DNA of 64,000 nt from positions 29,122-93,121 of the forward strand of contig NZ_JNKF01000018.1 in NCBI RefSeq assembly GCF_000702825.1. Reading direction: 5' to 3'. Shown here piece by piece: positions 58,613 through 64,000 of this stretch; positions within the stretch are counted from its first letter, which is position 1, and each line of letters opens with the position of its first letter. Position numbers and translations under genes: made by a program. A model generated the notes under the pieces. The model had not been told where the DNA came from. It did not search any database and saw nothing but the letters and a program-made list of their open reading frames with translations. Origin of the DNA: Prevotella sp. P6B1. GTDB lineage: Bacteria > Bacteroidota > Bacteroidia > Bacteroidales > Bacteroidaceae.

Positions 58613-59285
58613 CGTCTGTTGCTTTAAGTTTGAGTTTGTTGTTGATGTCGTTGTTCTCGCCAGTGTAGCTCACACGCAGCATGGCCATGTCGCGTAGGAA
58701 GTCCACGGCACCCACTTCCACCTTCAGAATCTCTATGCCCAGTCGCTGTTCCAGGTCGGCTTTCAGTTCCTCGCGGTGGTCGGGCTTAATCAGTTCAATA
58801 CGGTCGTACTGCACCAGCTTGGTGGCGTTTACTTTCAGGGTCTTTTCAAATATGGCGATGGCCATGATGGTAATGACGTCGATGGCTATCAGTTCCAGCA
58901 TCGGTGTGCCTGGTGTCGTGCCGTTGCTGTCGATGCTCAATGCCGACGACATGGCGTGTACCACCGATAGACATATCACTACGAACAGGTAGGTCATCTC
59001 GCGAACGGGCATCGAGTCGGTGCGATAGCGCATGATCGAGAAGATGCCGAACAGCCCTAGGCCTACGCCCATGGTGGCTTTGCCACGTTCCATGCCCATC
59101 ATCAGATAGACCAGGAAATAGATGGCTACCGATATCATCATAAAGGTAAAGTAGAAGTCGCGACGGCGGCTCTTCTTGAAATACAGGCGACTGACGATGA
59201 CCCAGTTGACGAATAGGCAGAGCGCCAGTCGCAACAGGGTCTCGCCAAAGTCGGCAGAAAATACTGCTTGCAGGTTCATATACAT
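58599..59285 (-). CDS. DUF4956 membrane protein
   Basis: A 228-residue protein with four to five membrane helices (LLRLALCLFVNWVIVSRLYF; FTFMMISVAIYFLVYLMMG; MTYLFVVICLSVVHAMSSAL; MLELIAIDVITIMAIAIFE) and the family signature GVGLGLFGIFSIMRYRTDSMPVREMTYL. A cytoplasmic tail of about 80 residues follows (LIKPDHREELKADLEQRLGIEI). DUF4956 genes commonly sit beside VTC-domain genes; here the gap is 6 bp. It may be the membrane channel or anchor that the VTC protein lacks. Confidence 0.9.
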   Translation of the reverse strand: MYMNLQAVFSADFGETLLRLALCLFVNWVIVSRLYFKKSRRRDFYFTFMMISVAIYFLVYLMMGMERGKATMGVGLGLFGIFSIMRYRTDSMPVREMTYLFVVICLSVVHAMSSALSIDSNGTTPGTPMLELIAIDVITIMAIAIFEKTLKVNATKLVQYDRIELIKPDHREELKADLEQRLGIEILKVEVGAVDFLRDMAMLRVSYTGENNDINNKLKLKATDDVHM

Positions 59286-59291
59286 TTTTAT

Positions 59292-60041
59292 TTATTGTTG
59301 TTTTACTAATTTGCCTATCTCTATCAGTTTGCATTTAAAGCGGTTCACTGGCAGTCGGTTCTTACTGGTCAGCGCCTCGCCCATGCAGTATTTCGAGAAT
59401 CCGTGAGGGTGAATGCGTAGCTGGCGCAGCATGTGCATGACGGGCGAATACACCAGTCCGTCGCGCTTCAGTTCTATCACCACCAGCTGGCCCATATCCT
59501 TGTTCTCGCCGTTCAGCAGATTATGGAATCGCAGGGCGGTGTCGATGGTCAGTCGTTCGGTCATGCCTTTATTCACGAGTGTGATGCGGTTGAAGTGGTT
59601 GTTCAGCACGGGTTGCAACTGGTCGGCATCGTAGCGCAGGTGCTGCTGCAGGAACTGTCGCTTGGTGGCGTCTCTCAGGTCCATGTCGCCCACCTCTATC
59701 CGTTTCTTCTTGGTGCGTCCGTGGTTGTTTTTTGTTTTCACCTCCATAAACTGCAGTTTGCTGGTGCAGTAGGTGCGGAACCGTATCTTCTGGCGGTTGG
59801 CGTGGCCGCATTGGTGCTGGGTGTACATGTCGAACGCCATGGTGTCGAGGTAGGTGGTGTCATAGTCAGGGTTACGTTCCCCGTCGATGTCCTGCACATA
59901 GTAGTCGCGCTGTGCCAACAGCAGCAGCTGGCTCAGTTTGTCGATGTTCGTCACGAACTTCGTGTCTGTGCGATTCATCAGTTTCACGCTTTTCATCTCC
60001 TCCAGCGTGATGGGTTCGTATGCTTTTAGTAATTCAATCAT
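59292..60041 (-). CDS. VTC-domain polyphosphate polymerase-like protein
   Basis: A 249-residue soluble protein of the CYTH/triphosphate-tunnel fold. The charged residues of the VTC tunnel appear in order: RTDTKFV (Arg24, Lys28), KIRFRTY (Arg87, Arg89), FMEVKTKNNHGRTKKKRIEV (Lys102), FNRITLVNKGMTERLTID (Arg152, Arg163), VVIELKRDG (Glu190) and FSKYCMG (Lys217). In eukaryotic Vtc4 this tunnel makes polyphosphate from ATP, so catalysis is plausible. It has no SPX or membrane part. First gene of a six-gene operon; the -7 box is only four bases from the ATG. Other nucleotide-derived polymer activity cannot be excluded. Confidence 0.9.
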   Translation of the reverse strand: MIELLKAYEPITLEEMKSVKLMNRTDTKFVTNIDKLSQLLLLAQRDYYVQDIDGERNPDYDTTYLDTMAFDMYTQHQCGHANRQKIRFRTYCTSKLQFMEVKTKNNHGRTKKKRIEVGDMDLRDATKRQFLQQHLRYDADQLQPVLNNHFNRITLVNKGMTERLTIDTALRFHNLLNGENKDMGQLVVIELKRDGLVYSPVMHMLRQLRIHPHGFSKYCMGEALTSKNRLPVNRFKCKLIEIGKLVKQQ

Positions 60042-60045
60042 GGCG

Positions 60046-60076
60046 CAAAGGTAGCACGATATAATGACCTATCCAA
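60046..60076 (-). promoter_or_regulatory. Promoter of the VTC operon
   Basis: Minus strand TTG (60076-60074), 20 bp, TACCTTTG (60053-60046), with only GCGCC before the ATG, indicating a nearly leaderless message. Confidence 0.65.
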
Positions 60077-60081
60077 TTATT

Positions 60082-60113
60082 TTCAACGAACCCACAGATT
60101 CGTTCAACAAACC
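60082..60113 (-). promoter_or_regulatory. Two 11-bp direct repeats 21 bp apart, LytTR-type target
   Basis: TTCAACGAACC (60082-60092) and TTCAACAAACC (60103-60113) differ at one base and are spaced 21 bp start to start. This is the usual geometry for LytTR regulators (two turns, same DNA face). The nearer copy ends 5 bp upstream of the VTC operon -33 box. A divergent gene starts on the other side. Confidence 0.7.
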
Positions 60114-60141
60114 GCTGGTGGGTATTATTTTTATGCGATTG

Positions 60142-60173
60142 TTTGGCTGATTGGGAATAAGTTAGTATCTTTG
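60142..60173 (+). promoter_or_regulatory. Promoter of the TPR regulator gene
   Basis: TTTG (60142-60145), 20 bp, TATCTTTG (60166-60173), an exact match to the Bacteroidota consensus, 15 bp before the ATG. Confidence 0.75.
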
Positions 60174-60188
60174 CAAGCTGTAAGGATA

Positions 60189-61955
60189 ATGAAAAGGTAT
60201 TGCTATATCATACTGCTTGGTCTCCTGCTTTTGAGCTGCTCTGAGCGTCAGACCTTCATCTCAGCCTTGGACCGTGCCAAGGCTGTGCTCGACGAGCATC
60301 CCGATTCCGCCTTACGGATTCTGGATAGCTTAGGTAGTCACGAGGCTGATTTCGGCAGACATTTCAGGATGCGGTACCGCCTGTATCGCCTCAGTGCCTA
60401 TAACAAACTTGATACCGTGTTCCGTTCTACAGCAGAACCGCAACAGCTTGCCGACTACTTCGAGGATAACGGTACTGCCAACGAATGCGTCCTTGCTCGC
60501 TATCTGTTAGGCCGTGCCTATAGTGATATGGGTGAAGCGCCAAATGCCTTGCAGACATATTATACAGCTATCGCTGCTGCTGATACGCTCAGCAAGGATT
60601 GCGATTTTAATACATTGAGGGGCATCTATGGTCAGATGGCTTATATCTTCCATCGTCAGAACCTGCCACATGATGAAATCTGGGCGTTCCAGCATTATAT
60701 TGACTATACAAGGCGTACGTCAAATGAGGAGGAGTATATCATGGCAAAGGCCCAGTTGGTTCGACCATATTATCTTCTTGGCGAAAAGGATTCTGTACTA
60801 CATTTAATTGATGATACGTTCTGTGCTCTTAGACGTTTAGGGAATCATAAAAGAGCAGCAGCCCTATTAGTCACGGCTATTTATCTTCATGTAGAACAGC
60901 ATGACTTATCAAAAGCTCAGCAGGCTATAGACATATTTGAACATGACTCTGGCTTATTTGATAGAAAGGGGAATGTCGCAAGAGGTCGTGAGGGATACTA
61001 TTACATAAAGGGGTTCTTTGAACTTGGCGTTAACCAAGTTGACTCTGCAGAATTCTATTTTCGAAGGGCTTTAGAAAATGGCTATTTGTCGGAAGGATAC
61101 AAGGGGCTTCTTTCTATATATAAGGTGAAAAATAACATCGACTCAATCGTTCATTTCGCTAATCTTTATGAGGCGGCACAGGATTCCTTGCACAACAGGA
61201 TGCAAACCAATGCCATTCACCAGATGTCTGCCCTCTACAACTATAGCAGAAGCCAGAAAGAGGCCGAACAGGAAAGGGAGAAATCCCGTAGTACATTAGT
61301 CCTGCTGAATTATATCATTCTTATTGCTATTGCTTTATCTGTTATCATTGTCATCATATGCTGGTTATATAGAAAAGCCCAAAAAGAAAAGCGAGTAAAG
61401 ATAGCCAGATTGAGATCGTCGCTTGCCAATGCGAGAAAGCAAAGACGTTTTGTACAAGAGGAGCTGCAGAAATTGAAAGACAAGGATTACGAGGGTATGA
61501 TTGTCGAAAAAGAAAATCAAGAGGCCGAACTGACCAGAATCATCAGTCAGTTGCAGGCAGAAAATACTATGTATAAAAATAGTAGTTTGCCTCACGACAA
61601 CCTGGATGATTTTCTTGATAGCCCAATTGCTCAGTTATTTATAAAGAAAGCCAAAGGAAAGGCCGAGCGTCCCGAACCAACAGAAGCAGAGTGGAAAATG
61701 TTGCTCTCCCAATTCTGCAAGGACAATCCTTTCACTTTTAAGTCTTTTGGCAGTGGAAAAACTTTGTCCCTGTTGGAGCAGCGTATCTGCATATTAATAA
61801 TCCTTGATATCCCCGAGAGAGATATTGCAAAGATGACAACCTCACAGGCCTCCACCGTTTCTAACGCAAAAACTCGTGCCAACGAGAAACTCTATGGTAA
61901 AAAAGAAGCTCATTCGCTTAAAACCAACCTAATTCATGCGCTCAGAGGTGTTTGA
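60189..61955 (+). CDS. TPR-domain membrane lipoprotein with C-terminal DNA-binding-like domain
   Basis: 588 residues from ATG 60189 (MKRYCYIILLGLLLLSC, a lipoprotein-like signal); an earlier TTG start at 60171 lies inside the promoter. Residues about 25-350 are helical TPR-type repeats (LARYLLGRAYSDMGEAPNALQTYYTAI; RGREGYYYIKGFFELGVNQVDSAEFYFRRAL). One membrane helix follows (NYIILIAIALSVIIVIICWLY), then a long coiled coil, then a helix-turn-helix-like end (LEQRICILIILDIPERDIAKMTTSQASTVSNAKTRANEKL). Such proteins are common in Bacteroides/Prevotella as presumed membrane-bound regulators. Target unknown; the small secreted protein downstream may be one. Confidence 0.82.
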   Translation: MKRYCYIILLGLLLLSCSERQTFISALDRAKAVLDEHPDSALRILDSLGSHEADFGRHFRMRYRLYRLSAYNKLDTVFRSTAEPQQLADYFEDNGTANECVLARYLLGRAYSDMGEAPNALQTYYTAIAAADTLSKDCDFNTLRGIYGQMAYIFHRQNLPHDEIWAFQHYIDYTRRTSNEEEYIMAKAQLVRPYYLLGEKDSVLHLIDDTFCALRRLGNHKRAAALLVTAIYLHVEQHDLSKAQQAIDIFEHDSGLFDRKGNVARGREGYYYIKGFFELGVNQVDSAEFYFRRALENGYLSEGYKGLLSIYKVKNNIDSIVHFANLYEAAQDSLHNRMQTNAIHQMSALYNYSRSQKEAEQEREKSRSTLVLLNYIILIAIALSVIIVIICWLYRKAQKEKRVKIARLRSSLANARKQRRFVQEELQKLKDKDYEGMIVEKENQEAELTRIISQLQAENTMYKNSSLPHDNLDDFLDSPIAQLFIKKAKGKAERPEPTEAEWKMLLSQFCKDNPFTFKSFGSGKTLSLLEQRICILIILDIPERDIAKMTTSQASTVSNAKTRANEKLYGKKEAHSLKTNLIHALRGV

Positions 61956-62059
61956 CGAATTTTGACGAATTATTTCTGTAACTTATTGATATAAAGAGTT
62001 TTAGATAATGTAAAAATCTAAAATTGCAAAGTGCTGCCGAATAAAAAGATATGTTTTTA

Positions 62060-62091
62060 TTTGGCGCTTTAATTTTGTGTAGATATCTTTG
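62060..62091 (+). promoter_or_regulatory. Promoter of the small DUF3244-like gene
   Basis: TTTG (62060-62063), 20 bp, TATCTTTG (62084-62091), exact consensus, 24 bp before the ATG at 62116. Confidence 0.7.
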
Positions 62092-62115
62092 TAGCCAAAT
62101 TAAAATTACTTGAAA

Positions 62116-62493
62116 ATGAAACATATATTTTTTATCATTGTTTTAGTTTTCTCAGCGTTGTTTTGCAATGCTGAGGAGTTGAATGAAGGTCTGACAGAAG
62201 GTGAAAAGATTGTTCTTCATGTAGGTATACTCGACCCTACAGAACCTTGGGAACCGATAAAGAAGGCTCCTGTGCGCGTTCCTTCTGTCAGTATTGAAGA
62301 CTATACTTTGTATTTTTCTTCCTCATGCGATGGTTGCCCACTACGTCTGTTAGACGAAAATGGTATGGTGGTTTATTCAACGGTAATTCCGCCTGGCACG
62401 AAATCCTTGTTACTTCCGGCTTATCTTTCTGGTGATTATCAGATTCAGATTGTCCGAGGTAGATTCTGTTTCTGGGGATATATATATGTATAA
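62116..62493 (+). CDS. Small secreted DUF3244-like protein
   Basis: 125 residues from ATG 62116 with signal MKHIFFIIVLVFSALFCNA. The mature part is about 105 residues with a beta-sandwich look: VSIEDYTLYFSSSCDGCPLRLLDENGMVVYST and LLLPAYLSGDYQIQIVRGRFCFWGYIYV, which resembles DUF3244 proteins and the Ig-like C-terminal domains of secreted proteins. Four Cys in the mature protein may form disulfides. It has its own strong promoter and follows the TPR regulator; such pairs are seen in this group, but no function is known. Confidence 0.75.
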   Translation: MKHIFFIIVLVFSALFCNAEELNEGLTEGEKIVLHVGILDPTEPWEPIKKAPVRVPSVSIEDYTLYFSSSCDGCPLRLLDENGMVVYSTVIPPGTKSLLLPAYLSGDYQIQIVRGRFCFWGYIYV

Positions 62494-62531
62494 TAACTTT
62501 CGATGAGATGTCCTACTAAAGAAAAGTGAAT

Positions 62532-62563
62532 ATGAGAAAGTATAGCTTATTGGTGCCATGTAC
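62532..62563 (+). pseudogene. Possible gene start cut by the insertion sequence
   Basis: ATGAGAAAG... reads MRKYSLLVPC, which looks like the beginning of a signal peptide, and is then interrupted by the IS left end. The rest, if it exists, would lie beyond the window. Ten codons are too few to be sure. Confidence 0.3.
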
Positions 62564-62604
62564 TGAAGTGAACCCAGAAAGTTGGACACAGCTTAAAGGT
62601 TCAA

Positions 62605-63138
62605 ATGAAACAACATCGTAGTTTAGAAGAAAAGTTAGCAATTCTTAAGTTGGTAGAACAAGGTCAGTCAGTTCGTTCTGTGTCTGACAAACTTAATTTA
62701 AATCGTAATAATGTGTATGAATGGTTGGCTGCCTACAAGGAGCATGGAATTCAGGGCCTTATTACTAAAGGAAAAAGGGAAAAGAAACTTTCTTATGAAG
62801 AAAAATGTAAAATCATTCGCGAATATCAAGAAAGTGAATTAACTTTGTACCAGCTTTCTGGAAAATATGGCGTATCAAGTACTGCGTTGAGTGACTGGGC
62901 TCAACTTGTAGAAAAGGGCGGCTTTGAAGCGCTTGCGCCTAAGAAACGAGGGCCAAAGACTGGTATGGTAAGAATGAAACGACTCCCAAAAGAAGAATGC
63001 GAGAAGGAAAATGAGCGCCTTCGCAAGGAGAACGAACGCTTAAGGCTGGAGATTCTCCTGCTAAAAAAAGTGAGAGCCTTAGTCGAGGAAAGAGAAGCCC
63101 GAAACAAAGCGATTGGGCGCAAGCCATCGAAGAACTAA
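62605..63138 (+). CDS. IS3-family transposase OrfA
   Basis: A 177-residue DNA-binding protein with two helix-turn-helix units (KLAILKLVEQGQSVRSVSDKLNLNRNNVYEWLAAY; CKIIREYQESELTLYQLSGKYGVSSTALSDWAQ) and a leucine-zipper-like helix (ENERLRKENERLRLEILLLKK). Near the end an A7G run (63063-63070) offers a -1 slip into the OrfB frame. Confidence 0.93.
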   Translation: MKQHRSLEEKLAILKLVEQGQSVRSVSDKLNLNRNNVYEWLAAYKEHGIQGLITKGKREKKLSYEEKCKIIREYQESELTLYQLSGKYGVSSTALSDWAQLVEKGGFEALAPKKRGPKTGMVRMKRLPKEECEKENERLRKENERLRLEILLLKKVRALVEEREARNKAIGRKPSKN

Positions 63139-63185
63139 GGCGTAATGAGCATGCGGACTTAGATGTCCTGCTAGAGCTCAAGAAG

Positions 63186-63974
63186 ATGGCGCGTAGCACG
63201 TTCTACTATCACCTCAAGCACGGCAAGAAGAAAGACAGGTACAAGGAAGTAAAAGATATGATATACACCATATTTCATAAGCATAAAGGTCGTTACGGCT
63301 ACAGGCGTATAACTCTGGAACTCCGTAATGAGGGTCGTCTTATTAATCACAAGACGGTCAAGAAGCTTATGGATGAACTTGGACTGAAAAGCGAGGTGAG
63401 GAAGGTGAAATACCGTTCCTATAAGGGCGAAGTGGGTAAGACGGCTCCCAATATCATCGACAGGGATTTTGTTGCAGACAGGCCTTACCAGAAGCTTGCT
63501 ACAGACGTAACTCAGGTGACGATAGAGGGGCGTAAGGCCTATCTCTCACCAATACTCGACATGTGTGACGGCGAGATCCTTGCATATACAATCACACAGG
63601 TACCCAACATGGAGATGGTGCTCGGTATGCTCAACCAAATGTACAAGCGTATAAAGCTGCCTGAGAGCGTTGTATTACACTCTGATCAAGGATGGCACTA
63701 CCAGCATATGGCCTATCAGAATAGCCTAAAGAAACATGGCATCATCCAAAGTATGTCTCGCAAGGGAAACTGTCTGGACAATGCCATGATGGAGAATTTC
63801 TTTGGTCTCATGAAGTCTGAACTGCTATATCCAGGTAAGTATACCTCTATGGAAGTCTTCATAAAAGACTTGAAAGAGTACATTGAGTATTACAATAATG
63901 AGAGAATAAAACTGAGGCTTAATGGCATGTCTCCTGTACAATACAGGAAAATGCTTACAGCTTCTATTGTTTAA
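63186..63974 (+). CDS. IS3-family transposase OrfB (DDE catalytic part)
   Basis: 262 residues from ATG 63186 with the rve integrase core: LATDVTQVTIEGRKAYLSPI (first Asp), VVLHSDQGWHY (second Asp) and NCLDNAMMENFFGLMKSELL (Glu). The frame is open upstream to the A7G run at 63063-63070, reading WAQAIEELRRNEHADLDVLL, so the active enzyme is most likely an OrfAB fusion made by -1 frameshifting from OrfA. The end reads YIEYYNNERIKLRLNGMSPVQYR, standard for the family. Confidence 0.95.
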   Translation: MARSTFYYHLKHGKKKDRYKEVKDMIYTIFHKHKGRYGYRRITLELRNEGRLINHKTVKKLMDELGLKSEVRKVKYRSYKGEVGKTAPNIIDRDFVADRPYQKLATDVTQVTIEGRKAYLSPILDMCDGEILAYTITQVPNMEMVLGMLNQMYKRIKLPESVVLHSDQGWHYQHMAYQNSLKKHGIIQSMSRKGNCLDNAMMENFFGLMKSELLYPGKYTSMEVFIKDLKEYIEYYNNERIKLRLNGMSPVQYRKMLTASIV

Positions 63975-64000
63975 CCGTCCAAACTTTGGGGTTCACTTCA

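Larger units (their letters stand above)
62564..64000 (+). mobile_element. IS3-family (IS150-like) insertion sequence
   Basis: The element has two overlapping-phase transposase genes and terminal inverted repeats: left TGAAGTGAACCCAGAAAGTT (62564 on) and right end, read in reverse complement, TGAAGTGAACCCCAAAGTTT (64000 back), identical over the first 12 bases. Length to the window edge is 1437 bp, right for the group. The left flank is TAC; the matching 3-bp duplication would be just past base 64000. Both ORFs are intact, so the copy may be active. Confidence 0.92.

Overview
The window looks like a chromosomal segment of a gut- or rumen-type Bacteroidota, most likely Prevotellaceae (Prevotella/Segatella/Xylanibacter group). 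The evidence is four SusC/SusD-type outer-membrane pairs (one SusC cut by the window edge), lipoproteins with acidic residues just after the lipid-attached Cys, promoters of the Bacteroidota type (TTTG or TTG, about 20 bp, TAnnTTTG), a giant hybrid two-component regulator, and secreted enzymes with type-IX-like C-terminal tails. No rRNA, tRNA or CRISPR array was recognised.

Layout. (1) 1-5032: starch/maltodextrin locus (SusC end, SusD, a SusE/F-like lipoprotein with two CBM26-like repeats, GH13 amylase). (2) 5033-6206: a decayed stretch with a thioredoxin-like remnant, several palindromes and an internally deleted iron-alcohol dehydrogenase, then an SDR gene. (3) 7367-19125: a beta-mannan/glucan locus; GH5 on + converges on a minus-strand operon susC-susD-two IPT/TIG surface binding proteins-small secreted protein-GH26 mannanase. 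(4) 19538-21863: vitamin B6 operon with a degenerate ThiD-like domain fused to an AraC DNA-binding domain, then pdxS and pdxT. (5) 21833-38016: fucosylated-glycan locus. On minus: AraC regulator, fucI, fucP, aldo-keto reductase, Zn-alcohol dehydrogenase, GH2. Divergent on plus: susC, susD, mutarotase, GH29. (6) 38006-49389: glucuronoxylan-type locus (GH115, SusD, SusC, hybrid two-component regulator). (7) 49471-54203: cytochrome c maturation pair, MsrA, OhrR-type MarR regulator, glutathione peroxidase and a divergent porin. (8) 54214-60041: a six-gene minus-strand operon VTC polyphosphate-polymerase domain-DUF4956 membrane protein-DUF2490 outer-membrane protein-Cthe_2159-type beta-helix lipoprotein-LytS kinase-LytTR regulator. 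(9) 60189-62493: TPR membrane regulator and small DUF3244-like protein. (10) 62564-64000: IS3-family (IS150-like) element.

How the parts work together: regions 1, 3, 5 and 6 each pair outer-membrane glycan import (SusCD) with matched glycosidases and, for 5 and 6, a local regulator. Region 8 is the best candidate for an incompletely described system: a polyphosphate-type polymerase with separate membrane, outer-membrane and surface proteins and its own two-component system. Its promoter carries two near-identical direct repeats 21 bp apart, the usual spacing of a LytTR target. Region 4 carries what appears to be a kinase-derived ligand sensor controlling B6 synthesis.
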